Translations under genes and position numbers: made by a program
Part shown: positions 1 to 8,073 of the stretch, piece after piece
Position numbering within the stretch: position 1 is the first letter of the stretch
How the letters are laid out: the number at the start of each line of letters is the position of its first letter
Assembly (NCBI GenBank): GCA_035495555.1
Contig: DATJFQ010000068.1
Coordinates: 1 to 64,000 of the forward strand
Direction: 5' to 3'
DNA from: DATJFQ01 sp035495555
Lineage (GTDB): Bacteria > Acidobacteriota > Vicinamibacteria > Vicinamibacterales > 2-12-FULL-66-21
Length of the DNA: 64,000 nt
The notes under the pieces: generated by a model
What the model saw: only the letters and a program-made list of their open reading frames with translations
Database searches by the model: none
What the model was told of the DNA's origin: nothing

Positions 1-1964
1 CGGGTGCCCGCGTCGCGGTCAGCGCCAGTGGCGAGCTGGTGATCTCGCTGCCGCCGAACCCGAGTCACCTCGAGTTCGTGGATCCGGTGGTGGTGGGAAT
101 GGCGCGTGCCGCGGCGACCGACGTGTCGCGCCCGGGTGCGCCGCGAGTGGATCTCGGACGCACGCTGCCGATCCTGATTCACGGAGATGCCGCCTTCCCC
201 GGCCAGGGCATCGTCGCCGAGACGCTGAATCTCGCGCTGCTGCCCGGCTACAACGCAGGCGGGACCGTCCACATCATCTCCAACAATCAGCTCGGCTTCA
301 CGGCAACGGGCAAGCAGTCGTACAGCACCTCCTACGCGAGCGGCATGGCACGGGGGTTCAAGATTCCGATCGTCCACGTGAACGCCGACGCGCCCGAGTG
401 CTGCATCGAAGCCGCGCGGCTGGCGGCGGCGTACCGGACCAAGTTTCAGCGCGACTTCCTCATCGACCTGATTGGGTATCGCCGTCACGGCCACAACGAA
501 GGCGACGAGCCCTCCTTCACGCAGCCGGTGATGTACCGCCGGATCGCCAGCCATCCAACTGTTCGCGAGCAATGGGCGGCCGCGCTGACGTCTCGCGGGA
601 CGGCGCTGCCGGAGTCACCCGAGGCGATGGTCCAGCGGCACTCGACCGCACTCGAGCAGGCCCTGGTCGAAGCGCAGAAGAGCGGCGACCGCTTCCAGCG
701 CTATCCGGAGCCGCCGCCGCGAGGTGCGGCCCGGCACGCGCACACGGCCGTCTCCGTTGACCGCCTGCGCGCCTTGAACAACAGCCTGCTCGACGTGCCC
801 TCGGGCTTCATCGTGCACCGGAAGCTCGAACGCATCCGCGATCGGCGCCGCGGCATTCTGGACGATCCGTCGGCGCGCACGGTGGACTGGGCAGCCGCGG
901 AAGACCTGGCGCTGGCATCCGTGCTCGAAGACGGCGTCTCCATCCGGCTGACCGGCGAGGACGTCGAGCGAGGCACGTTCAGTCACCGCCACGCGGTGCT
1001 GCACGACGCGGAAACGGGCCGGCGGCACGTGCCGCTGCAGGTGCTGTCGCAGTCACGTGCGGCGTTCGAGATTCACAACAGCCCGCTCACCGAGAGCGCC
1101 ACCGTTGGGTTCGAGTTCGGTTACAACGTGCAGGAGCCGGCGCGCCTCGTGATCTGGGAAGCGCAGTACGGCGACTTCATCAACGGCGCGCAAGTCATCA
1201 TCGACGAGTTCATCACATCGGGCCGCGCGAAGTGGGGACTGACCCCCTCGCTTGTACTGCTGCTGCCGCACGGATACGAAGGCCAGGGACCGGATCATTC
1301 GAGCGCCAGGCTCGAGCGATTCCTCGAAGCGGCGGCCGATATCAACCTCCGGGTCGCCAATTGCACGACGTCCGCGCAGTATTTCCATCTGCTGCGGCGG
1401 CAAGCGGCGCTGCTCGTCACCGACCCGCTGCCGCTCGTGGTGCTCACGCCAAAGAGTCTGCTGCGCCATCCGATGGTCGCGTCACGGCCGCTCGATCTCG
1501 CCGAAGGCCGGTGGCAGCCGTTCCTCATCGATACCGAGCGTCAGGCGCAGGCCGGTGGCGTGCGTCGGCTGCTCCTCTGCAGCGGCAAGGTCTACGTCGA
1601 TCTGGTATCGAGCGAGCTGCGTGCGACGACGCCGGAGATTGCGATCTGCCGCGTCGAGCAGCTGTATCCATTCGCCTGGAGCGACCTGCAGCAGATTGTG
1701 GGCAGCTTTCCGGCCCTCGAAGAAGTGGTCTGGGTACAGGAAGAACCAGAGAACATGGGCGCGTGGACGTTCATCCGTCCGCTGCTCGAAGACGCCTTCG
1801 AGGGACGGTGGCCGCTGCGCTACGTGGGCCGTGCGAGAAGCGCGAGCCCGTCCGAGGGGTCGATGGGGTGGCACACGATGAACCAGAAGACGCTGGTCAC
1901 CGAAGCGTTCGCGCCGGCGCCCGCGACGCGCCAGACGAGTATGGTCCTATCCAAACAGATCTAG
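1..1964 (+). CDS. sucA: 2-oxoglutarate dehydrogenase E1 component, C-terminal part
   Basis: This is the thiamine-diphosphate dependent E1 subunit that decarboxylates 2-oxoglutarate and passes the succinyl group to E2 in the TCA cycle. The reading frame is open from the left edge, so the N-terminal roughly one third lies outside the window. About 654 residues are visible. They include the family stretch PNPSHLEFVDPVV, the cofactor-loop region HGDAAFPGQG, ISNNQLGFTA and VNADAPECC, and the transketolase-like C-terminal half with FGYNVQEP and EEPENMGAW. The next gene, 128 bases downstream on the same strand, encodes the partner E2, which supports 2-oxoglutarate rather than pyruvate as the substrate. 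No E3 gene is seen nearby. Identification is secure; only the start is missing. Confidence 0.96.
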   Translation, partial: GARVAVSASGELVISLPPNPSHLEFVDPVVVGMARAAATDVSRPGAPRVDLGRTLPILIHGDAAFPGQGIVAETLNLALLPGYNAGGTVHIISNNQLGFTATGKQSYSTSYASGMARGFKIPIVHVNADAPECCIEAARLAAAYRTKFQRDFLIDLIGYRRHGHNEGDEPSFTQPVMYRRIASHPTVREQWAAALTSRGTALPESPEAMVQRHSTALEQALVEAQKSGDRFQRYPEPPPRGAARHAHTAVSVDRLRALNNSLLDVPSGFIVHRKLERIRDRRRGILDDPSARTVDWAAAEDLALASVLEDGVSIRLTGEDVERGTFSHRHAVLHDAETGRRHVPLQVLSQSRAAFEIHNSPLTESATVGFEFGYNVQEPARLVIWEAQYGDFINGAQVIIDEFITSGRAKWGLTPSLVLLLPHGYEGQGPDHSSARLERFLEAAADINLRVANCTTSAQYFHLLRRQAALLVTDPLPLVVLTPKSLLRHPMVASRPLDLAEGRWQPFLIDTERQAQAGGVRRLLLCSGKVYVDLVSSELRATTPEIAICRVEQLYPFAWSDLQQIVGSFPALEEVVWVQEEPENMGAWTFIRPLLEDAFEGRWPLRYVGRARSASPSEGSMGWHTMNQKTLVTEAFAPAPATRQTSMVLSKQI

Positions 1965-1966
1965 AC

Positions 1967-2060
1967 AATGACGAATGCAGACTGATGATTGACGACTAGT
2001 CCGCAATTGCTCGTTCGCGCGTCCTGTGCTAATCGTCATTCGTCAATCTGCAATCGTCAC
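1967..2060. repeat. Inverted word-repeat after sucA (AATGACGAATGCAG / CAATCTGCAATCGTC type)
   Basis: Three bases after the sucA stop a left arm (1967-1995) carries repeated AATGA, TGATTGACGA words. The right arm (2031-2060) carries the complementary TCGTCATTCGTCAA and CAATCTGCAATC words. The arms could pair imperfectly into a long hairpin between sucA and sucB. The same CAATCTGCAATC word recurs at 53174-53210 (as complement) and 55109-55160. The function is unknown; a role as an mRNA 3' structure is an inference. Confidence 0.6.
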
Positions 2061-2092
2061 TGGTCAGCTCAGCGTCCGGGGTTTCTTCACTC

Positions 2093-3424
2093 ATGGCATC
2101 AAACATCGTGGTTCCCCAGCTCGGTGAGTCGGTTGTCGAAGCCCGCGTGGCGCGTTGGCTGAAGAAGGTGGGCGACACCGTAGCCGCCGGCGAACCACTC
2201 GTCGAGCTCGAGACCGACAAGATCGATCTCGAGGTCGGCGCCGACCAGGCCGGTGTGCTTGCGCGGATCGATCGTCAGGCGGGCGAGGACGTGAAGGTCG
2301 GCGAGCTGCTCGCGGTGGTAGACGCGTCCGGCAATGGCGCGAGTGCGTCCACGGCGGCCGCTCCTCCACCAGCACCAGCAGCAGCGCCTGCTCCGGCGTC
2401 TGCACCAGCTGCGGCCCCAGCACCCGCTCCCACCGCAGCGGCCACTCCGGCACCTGCGGCAACGTCTGCAGACGATGTCCGGGCGACGGCAACGGCACGT
2501 CGGGTGGCCGATCAGCACGGCGTCGACCTTGGTGCGATCGCCGGCACCGGCGAAGGCGGACGCGTCACCAAAGAGGACGTCCAGCGGCACGTCTCGGCGA
2601 GCAAACCGGCCGCGAGCGCGCCGGCGGTGCCGCAACCTGCTGCCCCGAGCGCGCCGGCTCCGGCCGCCGCACGCGCGCCGCAGCCAGCTCCCTCCCCTGC
2701 GGCTCCCGTGCGACGCGTCCTGGGTGACCGGACCGAAGAGCGCGTGCGCATGTCGAAGCGTCGCGCCACCATCGCGAAGCGGCTCGTCGAGGCACAGCAG
2801 ACCGCCGCGATGCTCACCACGTTCAACGAAGTGGACATGACGAACGTGATGGCGCTCCGCGAACGTCAGAAGGAATCGTTCAAGACCAAGTACGGCATCG
2901 GCCTCGGCATCGCGTCGTTCTTCGTCAAGGCCTCGATTGCCGCGCTCCGCGAGTTCCCGCGTCTCAACGCCGAGATCCAGGGCGATGAGATGGTCCTCAA
3001 GCACTACTACGACATCGGCATGGCCGTCGGCGCGCCGGAAGGCCTCGTCGTGCCCGTCCTTCGCGACGCGGACACCATGTCGTTCGCGGGCATCGAAAGC
3101 GCCATCCGCGCCTTCGCCGCCAAGGCCAAAGACGGCTCGCTGACCCTCGAGGATCTCAAGGGCGGCACCTTCAGCATCACCAACGGCGGCGTTTTCGGCT
3201 CGCTCATGAGCACCCCGATCCTGAATCCGCCGCAGGTCGGCATCCTTGGATTGCACGCGATCAAGGAGCGCCCGGTGGGCATGAACGGCCAGATCGTGCT
3301 GCGGCCGATGATGTACACCGCCCTGACCTACGACCACCGCATCGTCGACGGCTCCGAGGCCGTTCGATTTCTCGTCCGCGTCAAGGAACTCGTCGAGGAC
3401 CCGGGGGCGTTGCTGCTCGAATAG
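2093..3424 (+). CDS. sucB: Dihydrolipoyllysine succinyltransferase, E2 of 2-oxoglutarate dehydrogenase
   Basis: This 443-residue E2 core enzyme transfers the succinyl group from lipoyl-lysine to CoA. Three domains are visible in order. An N-terminal lipoyl domain has the lipoylated lysine in ETDKIDLEV (about residue 43). After an Ala/Pro-rich flexible linker comes an E3-binding domain (ARRVADQHGVDL, about 137-170). After a second Ala/Pro linker comes the catalytic domain, ending in the active-site motif TYDHRIVDGSEAV. The length is slightly above the usual 400-430 because of the long linkers. The ATG start directly precedes the conserved lipoyl-domain beginning IVVPQLGES. The gene follows the E1 gene and its stop is immediately followed by a GGTTCTC repeat array. 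A pyruvate or branched-chain E2 is less likely given the E1 neighbour. Confidence 0.95.
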   Translation: MASNIVVPQLGESVVEARVARWLKKVGDTVAAGEPLVELETDKIDLEVGADQAGVLARIDRQAGEDVKVGELLAVVDASGNGASASTAAAPPPAPAAAPAPASAPAAAPAPAPTAAATPAPAATSADDVRATATARRVADQHGVDLGAIAGTGEGGRVTKEDVQRHVSASKPAASAPAVPQPAAPSAPAPAAARAPQPAPSPAAPVRRVLGDRTEERVRMSKRRATIAKRLVEAQQTAAMLTTFNEVDMTNVMALRERQKESFKTKYGIGLGIASFFVKASIAALREFPRLNAEIQGDEMVLKHYYDIGMAVGAPEGLVVPVLRDADTMSFAGIESAIRAFAAKAKDGSLTLEDLKGGTFSITNGGVFGSLMSTPILNPPQVGILGLHAIKERPVGMNGQIVLRPMMYTALTYDHRIVDGSEAVRFLVRVKELVEDPGALLLE

Positions 3425-3510
3425 GTTCTCGGGTTCTCAGGGTTCTCGGGTTCTCGGGTTGGGTTCTCGAGTTCTCGGGTTCTCAGGTTGGGTTCTCTGG
3501 TTCTTGGTTG
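3425..3510. repeat. GGTTCTC word-repeat array, left arm
   Basis: Directly after the sucB stop, about ten degenerate copies of GGTTCTC (with variants GGGTTCTCAG and GTTGGGTTCTCGAG) run to about 3510. The complementary words GAGAACC lie at 4041-4080, so the two arrays form an inverted pair around the four-helix-bundle gene. The last codons of that gene are read from this array. Confidence 0.85.
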
Positions 3511-3923
3511 TCCTCCTGATCCTTGTTCCGAGTCCTCGACCAGCCGGGCGGGGCTTGTTTGCACGATTTTAAGTAGCTGAGATAGCTACCGGTCGCCCCG
3601 AGGGCGCGTTTGTTCAGGCGCAGGATCGCGTTCCGCTCGTCGCCATTGATGTAGCCGCGTTGGGCGGCATCTAGTACGTGATTCAGCGTTTCCTGCAGCG
3701 ACGCTCTGGCGATCGTGACGTATCGGGCATTTTGCGTGGGCGTGTAGTAGCCGAATTTCTCAGCGATGTTCGCCGGCGCCGATCGCGCCGAACGGCGGAT
3801 GTCGTCGCAGAAGTCGAAATCGCGTTTCACGCCATCGCGCGCCGTGAACTCGAACACCGCTTCCCTGAGCTGCTCGGATAACTGCCACGCAACAAGATCT
3901 TCGAACCGATCGACAGATGCCAT
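3483..3923 (-). CDS. Four helix bundle protein, 23S rRNA intervening-sequence (S23) family
   Basis: The 146-residue protein matches the S23/IVS four-helix-bundle family. Visible signatures are FEDLVAWQ near the N-terminus, DDIRRSARSAPANIAEKFG in the second helix region, IARASLQE in the third and AAQRGYI before the last. The family is known from 23S rRNA intervening sequences and includes the Avd accessory protein of retroelements; its biochemical role is mostly unknown. I chose the ATG at 3923 because FEDL follows within seven residues as in relatives; a longer frame upstream has no family match. The last 17 or so residues (rich in Arg, Asn, Glu and Pro) are encoded by the GGTTCTC array, suggesting the repeat replaced the original end. 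No reverse transcriptase is nearby, so an Avd role is not supported. Confidence 0.88.
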   Translation of the reverse strand: MASVDRFEDLVAWQLSEQLREAVFEFTARDGVKRDFDFCDDIRRSARSAPANIAEKFGYYTPTQNARYVTIARASLQETLNHVLDAAQRGYINGDERNAILRLNKRALGATGSYLSYLKSCKQAPPGWSRTRNKDQEDNQEPENPT

Positions 3924-4040
3924 ATTCTCGCTGACGAGCACAGCTCGTGCCGCACGAAAACGTTCGAGTTCTTCCTGTACCCCTTCAGAAGGACGCATTC
4001 CACGCAACGTGTTCTCAACTCCTCAATGGCAACTTCGACC

Positions 4041-4080
4041 ACCCGAGAACCCGAGAACCAGAGAACCCGAGAACGCGGGT
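4041..4080. repeat. GAGAACC word-repeat array, right arm
   Basis: Five degenerate copies of CCGAGAAC / CAGAGAACC lie upstream of the topoisomerase gene. They are the reverse complement of the GGTTCTC words at 3425-3510. The array ends 16 bases before the TTG start of the next gene. Confidence 0.8.
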
Positions 4081-4096
4081 GCTAAACTGAACTCCA

Positions 4097-6010
4097 TTGA
4101 CCTCATACACGGCTAAGGACATCACGGTTCTCGAAGGGCTCGAGCCCGTTCGGAAGCGCCCCGGCATGTACATCGGCGGTGTCGGGAGCGCCGGGCTGCA
4201 TCATCTCGTCTGGGAGATCCTCGACAACTCGATCGACGAGGCGATGAACGGCTATGCGTCGAACGTCTCGGTCATCCTTCACGCCGACGGCGCCTCGATC
4301 ACGATCGCGGACGACGGGCGCGGCATTCCGGTCGATAAACATCCGAAGACGAAGAAGAGCGCTCTCGAGGTGATCTTCACGACGCTCCACGCGGGCGGGA
4401 AGTTCGAGGCGGGCAACTACAAGACCGCGGGTGGCCTGCACGGCGTCGGCGCAAGCGTCGTGAACGCGCTCTCGAAGGAACTCGTGGCGACCGTCAAGCG
4501 CGACGGCGCCACGTGGCAGCAGAAGTTCAAGCAGGGCGTTCCCGTGAACGGCGTGACGAAGAACGGCGCCGCGCGCGGCAGCGGCACGACGGTGTTCTTC
4601 CGCCCCGACGCGACGATCTTCCCGAAAATCGAATTCGATCCCGACCTCATCAAGCAGCGGCTCGAGACGTCGAGCTATCTTCACAAGGGCGTTCGCATCG
4701 CGTTCGAAAACGAGGCAGCGGGCGAGAAGGTCGTGTACCAGCACGAAGAAGGCCTCGTCGATTACCTGAAGAAAATCCTTGTCGAGCGTCAGGCGATCGC
4801 CGTCCACGACGTTCCGTTCACGCTGACGCGTGAGAGCGACGAGAGCGGCATCCGTCTGGACCTCGCGCTGCAGTGGACGCAGTCGACGGACGAGCACGTG
4901 CGCTCGTACGTGAACGGCATTCCGACCGGGTCGGGCGGCACGCACGAGAACGGCTTCCGCGCGGGTCTCGGGAAAGCGGTCCGTAACTTCATCGACACGC
5001 ACAATCTCTCGCCGAAAGGGGTGACGCTCACGGCGGAGGACATCCGCGAAGGGCTCGTCGCCGTCCTCAGCATCTTCATCCAGGAGCCGCAGTTTCAGGG
5101 GCAGACGAAGGATCGGTTGAACAATCCGGAAGCCGCTGCCGCGGTTGATTCGCAGGTGCGGCCCGCGCTCGAGCACTGGCTCAATACGAACATCTCGGTC
5201 GCCGAGTCGATCGTCGCGCGGATCATCCTGGCGGCGCGTGCGCGTGAGGCGAGCCGCGCGGCGCAGCAGGAGGTCTCGCGCAAGACCGCCACGTCGAACC
5301 GCCTCACGCTCCCCGGCAAGCTGAGCGACTGCACGTCGCCCGGCCGCGAGGACAGCGAGATCTTCATCGTCGAAGGCGACTCTGCCGGCGGGTCGGCGAA
5401 GCAGGGACGCGACCGTGCGAGACAGGCGATTCTTCCGTTGCGCGGCAAGGTGCTGAACACGGAAAGCGCATCGCTCGCAAAGGTGCTGGAGAACAAAGAG
5501 CTTTCCGACCTCGTCACCGCGCTCGGCTGCGGTCTCGGGAAGAACTTCGACATCACGCGCCTGCGCTACGGCAGGATCATCATCCTCGCCGACGCGGATT
5601 CGGACGGCCATCACATCGCAACGCTGTTGATGACGTTCATCTACCGCCACATGCCGCAGCTCATCACCTCCGGCCACGTGTTCCTCGCGCAGCCGCCGCT
5701 CTACCGCATCGATATCGGCAAGGAGACCTACTGGGCCCTGGACGATGCGCACAAGGCTCGCATCCTGAAGGCGCACGGCAACGGCCGCGCGAATCCGGAG
5801 ATCACGCGCTTCAAAGGCCTCGGCGAGATGATGCCGCGCGTCCTGTGGGAAACGACGCTCAATCCCCGCACGCGCCGGCTGCTGCGGGTGCAGATCGCGG
5901 ATCAGATCGTGACCGATCGCATCATCAACGAGTTGATGGGGAAAGATCCGTCGGCACGGTTCCGCTTCATCATGGAGCGCGCCGAGGACGCGGTCGAACT
6001 CGACGTATAG
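4097..6010 (+). CDS. parE: Type IIA DNA topoisomerase subunit B (ParE/GyrB family)
   Basis: This is the ATPase and TOPRIM subunit of a type IIA topoisomerase (topoisomerase IV or gyrase). The GHKL ATPase is seen in EILDNSIDEAMNG, DDGRGIPVD and GLHGVGASVVNALS (residues 40-125). The transducer carries the QTKDRL lysine, and the TOPRIM domain has EGDSAGGSAKQGRDR and the acidic DADSDGHHI. At 637 residues there is no GyrB-specific long insertion. The QTKDRL and HIATLLMTFIYR forms look more like ParE than GyrB, but the distinction is not certain from sequence reading. The start is a TTG with an in-frame stop nine bases upstream and no clear ribosome binding site; no in-frame ATG exists before the conserved GMYIG. 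No subunit A gene is in the window. Confidence 0.9.
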   Translation: MTSYTAKDITVLEGLEPVRKRPGMYIGGVGSAGLHHLVWEILDNSIDEAMNGYASNVSVILHADGASITIADDGRGIPVDKHPKTKKSALEVIFTTLHAGGKFEAGNYKTAGGLHGVGASVVNALSKELVATVKRDGATWQQKFKQGVPVNGVTKNGAARGSGTTVFFRPDATIFPKIEFDPDLIKQRLETSSYLHKGVRIAFENEAAGEKVVYQHEEGLVDYLKKILVERQAIAVHDVPFTLTRESDESGIRLDLALQWTQSTDEHVRSYVNGIPTGSGGTHENGFRAGLGKAVRNFIDTHNLSPKGVTLTAEDIREGLVAVLSIFIQEPQFQGQTKDRLNNPEAAAAVDSQVRPALEHWLNTNISVAESIVARIILAARAREASRAAQQEVSRKTATSNRLTLPGKLSDCTSPGREDSEIFIVEGDSAGGSAKQGRDRARQAILPLRGKVLNTESASLAKVLENKELSDLVTALGCGLGKNFDITRLRYGRIIILADADSDGHHIATLLMTFIYRHMPQLITSGHVFLAQPPLYRIDIGKETYWALDDAHKARILKAHGNGRANPEITRFKGLGEMMPRVLWETTLNPRTRRLLRVQIADQIVTDRIINELMGKDPSARFRFIMERAEDAVELDV

Positions 6011-6062
6011 CGCGAGCGGGAGGCGGGAGGGGCGAGGCGCGCGGGGTGCGCTACCCTGAGTA

Positions 6063-7199
6063 ATGCGTTCAGGAACGGCACAGCTCCCGCTGCACACGGG
6101 ACGCGCGCCGGCATGGCTGTTCTCGAGGATGGTCCTGCTCGCCCGCGAGATCACCGCGCACCTCGTCGCCGAGTACGGAAGCGACGAAGTCCTTCGGCGC
6201 CTGTCCGATCCGTACTGGTTCCAGGCATTTGGGTGCGTGCTGGGGTTCGACTGGCACTCGAGCGGCGTGACGACAACGGTAACGGGCGCATTGAAGGAAG
6301 CGCTGCGCGGCCGCGAACACGAGCTGGGGGTATTCGCCGGCGGCGGTAAGGGTGCGGTCTCCAGACGGACGCCGTCCGAAATCGTGTCGCACTGCGAGCG
6401 TTTGTCAGTGGACCCGGCGCCCCTCGTCTACGCAAGCCGCATGTCGGCGAAAGTCGACAGCGCCGCCGTGCAGGACGGGTATCAGCTGTACCACCACGCC
6501 TTCTTCTTCACGCCTTCCGGCTCCTGGTGCGTCGTCCAGCAGGGAATGAACGGGGACAACAAGATGGCGCGACGCTATCACTGGCTGTCGCGGACCCTTG
6601 ACTCGTTCGTGAACGAGCCCCATGCGGCGGTCTGTGCGGACACGGCCGCGCCGACGCTGAACCTGGTAGCCGCTGAGAGCGCGGAGGTCCGCGGTCGAGC
6701 GGCGGAAATCTCGCGCGAGCAGCCGAAGTTCGTGCTCTCCGCGCTCAGGGATCTGCCGCTCCTGTCGATGCCGCGAAGGCACGCCGTGCTGCTCTCCGAC
6801 GTCAACCCGCAGCACCTCGAACGCGTGCTGCTCAAGACGTATGAGGCTGCGCCGCGCGACTTTGAATCGCTGATCGGTCTCGAGGGCGTCGGAGCGCGCA
6901 CGGTTCGCGCCCTCGCGCTCGTGTCGGAAGTGATCTACGGCACGGCGGCCAGCACGCGGGATCCCGCGCGGTTTTCTTTCGCGCTCGGCGGCAAGGACGG
7001 GACGCCGTTCCCGGTGGATCGTGCGGCATACGATAAAACCATCGACGTGCTGCACGCAGCGGTCAATCGCGCAAACATCGATCGCTCGGAGCGCGTGAAG
7101 GCCTTGAAACGGCTCGTTGCGTACGGGAAAGCAAAAGTGCTGGAGCGACAGCAGCAGCCGCAGAAGCCGCCTGAAACAGACGGCCAGGAGCCCGCCTGA
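6063..7199 (+). CDS. DUF763 domain protein
   Basis: The 378-residue protein carries the DUF763 hallmark beginning, TAQLPLHTGRAPAWLFSRM, followed by the conserved YWFQAFGCVLGFDWHSSG and QGMNGDNKMARRYHW segments. A helix-hairpin-helix-like stretch FESLIGLEGVGARTVRALAL (about 280-300) suggests nucleic-acid binding. The family is widespread in archaea and thermophiles and patchy in bacteria; its function is unknown. The ATG at 6063 places the family motif at residue 6, so the start is good. A small membrane-protein frame follows with little or no gap, which may indicate co-transcription. Confidence 0.85.
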   Translation: MRSGTAQLPLHTGRAPAWLFSRMVLLAREITAHLVAEYGSDEVLRRLSDPYWFQAFGCVLGFDWHSSGVTTTVTGALKEALRGREHELGVFAGGGKGAVSRRTPSEIVSHCERLSVDPAPLVYASRMSAKVDSAAVQDGYQLYHHAFFFTPSGSWCVVQQGMNGDNKMARRYHWLSRTLDSFVNEPHAAVCADTAAPTLNLVAAESAEVRGRAAEISREQPKFVLSALRDLPLLSMPRRHAVLLSDVNPQHLERVLLKTYEAAPRDFESLIGLEGVGARTVRALALVSEVIYGTAASTRDPARFSFALGGKDGTPFPVDRAAYDKTIDVLHAAVNRANIDRSERVKALKRLVAYGKAKVLERQQQPQKPPETDGQEPA

Positions 7200-7237
7200 G
7201 GATCGTCCTTGCCGCCGCCCTCGCGCTGTGGCAACCG

Positions 7238-7642
7238 GTGTCTTTCCTGAGCGTCGCCGGAGCGCTTCCATCATTGCCGGCGCGGGGATGGCCAGCCATC
7301 GTCGAATTCGTCTGGGCTGCGTCGGCCGCGTTCATCGGCGCCGCGTCCGGCTGGGCGCTCTGGACGCGCGCGCCCGCAGCCGTTCCGCTCGCGCGGGTGG
7401 CGATTGTTGTCGCCGCCATTCGCGAGCTTCAACGCCTCGCGTGGACCGGCCTGCCGTCTGACGTGATACCCGGAACGGGAAAATGGATTGCCGGTGCGGT
7501 CTGTCTCGCCGCGTTCGCCATGTTCGCAACGACGCGAACGGCGCGCATGGGCGGAGGAGATCCCGGCTTAGGAGTGGCGCGCTTCGGTGTCGGGTTGCGC
7601 GACGGGGGGAAGCGGCGGAACGGGAGCCGCCGGGGCTGTTGA
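7238..7642 (+). CDS. Small hypothetical membrane protein
   Basis: The frame encodes about 134 residues with at least three hydrophobic stretches (around residues 22-42, 50-62 and 85-100), consistent with a small integral membrane protein. It could start earlier, because the frame is open back to the end of the DUF763 gene and reads IVLAAALALW, another hydrophobic segment; only rare start codons are available there. The final 25 residues overlap the end of tatA on the other strand and are low-complexity Gly/Arg, so the true product may be only the hydrophobic part. No family was recognised. Confidence 0.45.
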   Translation: MSFLSVAGALPSLPARGWPAIVEFVWAASAAFIGAASGWALWTRAPAAVPLARVAIVVAAIRELQRLAWTGLPSDVIPGTGKWIAGAVCLAAFAMFATTRTARMGGGDPGLGVARFGVGLRDGGKRRNGSRRGC

Positions 7643-7831
7643 CTGCTGGCGGTGGTTGTCGCGTTCGATTTCCGCCTCGACGCTGTCCCGCAGCGCATTC
7701 GCGCCCTTCTTGAACTCGTTGATCGTCAGACCGAGCGACTTACCCAGCTCCGGCAGACGCTTGGGTCCGAAGACCATCAGCGCGATGACCAGAATGACGA
7801 TGAGTTCGGGCATGCCGATGGAGCCGAGCAT
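7568..7831 (-). CDS. tatA: Sec-independent protein translocase TatA/TatE
   Basis: The 87-residue protein has the TatA plan. A short periplasmic start is followed by one transmembrane helix (LIVILVIALMVF), the conserved FGPKRLPELGKSLG hinge and amphipathic helix, and a charged, Pro-rich cytoplasmic tail. TatA oligomers form the pore that moves folded twin-arginine substrates across the inner membrane. No tatB or tatC is adjacent, so this is an isolated tatA. Its 3' end overlaps the end of a convergent small membrane-protein frame by 75 bases. Confidence 0.95.
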   Translation of the reverse strand: MLGSIGMPELIVILVIALMVFGPKRLPELGKSLGLTINEFKKGANALRDSVEAEIERDNHRQQSTAPAAPVPPLPPVAQPDTEARHS

Positions 7832-7861
7832 GTGATGTAGAAACCTGAAGAGGAGACTAGC

Positions 7862-7922
7862 GGGACGCCGGAGCCCCCAGCATACCGGCGTCCCACCGGC
7901 TGCCGGATTTTCGTCCGGCAGC
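7862..7922. terminator. Two consecutive perfect hairpins upstream of tatA
   Basis: GGGACGCCGG (7862-7871) pairs with CCGGCGTCCC (7885-7894), and GCTGCCGGA (7899-7907) pairs with TCCGGCAGC (7914-7922). Both stems are perfect. They lie between tatA (reading away) and the 3' end of the quinone oxidoreductase gene (reading toward it), 150-210 bases past its stop. They may end that transcript or structure the tatA leader; no long T-run is present, so the terminator call is tentative. Confidence 0.4.
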
Positions 7923-8073
7923 GCCCATTGCGTATGCCTGTTTCGTGTGCAAGCCCACTGCCGTCCAGCGTCGATGCGAAAAGTACCGTAAATAGCGCGA
8001 ATTCAGTGGCTTGCGCTCCGGGCTTCCTGATGCTCGCGCGAGGGGTTTCTGCAGAAACGCCCCACGCGTGGCG
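7923..8073. other. Non-coding stretch with a palindrome, between tatA and the oxidoreductase
   Basis: No convincing gene is seen between the two hairpins and the oxidoreductase stop. The stretch contains a GGGGTTTCTGCAGAAACGCCCC palindrome-like stem just beyond 8041, within 35 bases of the stop codon of the minus-strand gene, which could serve as its terminator. Confidence 0.35.

Larger units (their letters stand above)
3425..4080. mobile_element. Putative module: four-helix-bundle gene between inverted GGTTCTC/GAGAACC arrays
   Basis: The 656-base unit consists of the left GGTTCTC array, an S23/IVS-family gene on the minus strand, and a right GAGAACC array. The arrangement (one gene framed by inverted repeats, inserted between a sucB stop and the next gene start) resembles a small mobile or domesticated element. 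No transposase, target duplication or excision scar could be shown, so the call is an inference from structure only. Confidence 0.35.

Noticed and set aside
3425..4080. Diversity-generating retroelement with the four-helix-bundle protein as Avd
   Set aside because: No reverse transcriptase, template repeat or variable repeat is visible; the S23 family alone is not enough.
4103..6154. Long open frame on the minus strand opposite the topoisomerase gene
   Set aside because: It is Arg/Leu/Val-rich shadow composition from a high-GC gene and shows no motif; the plus-strand frame has all ParE/GyrB signatures.
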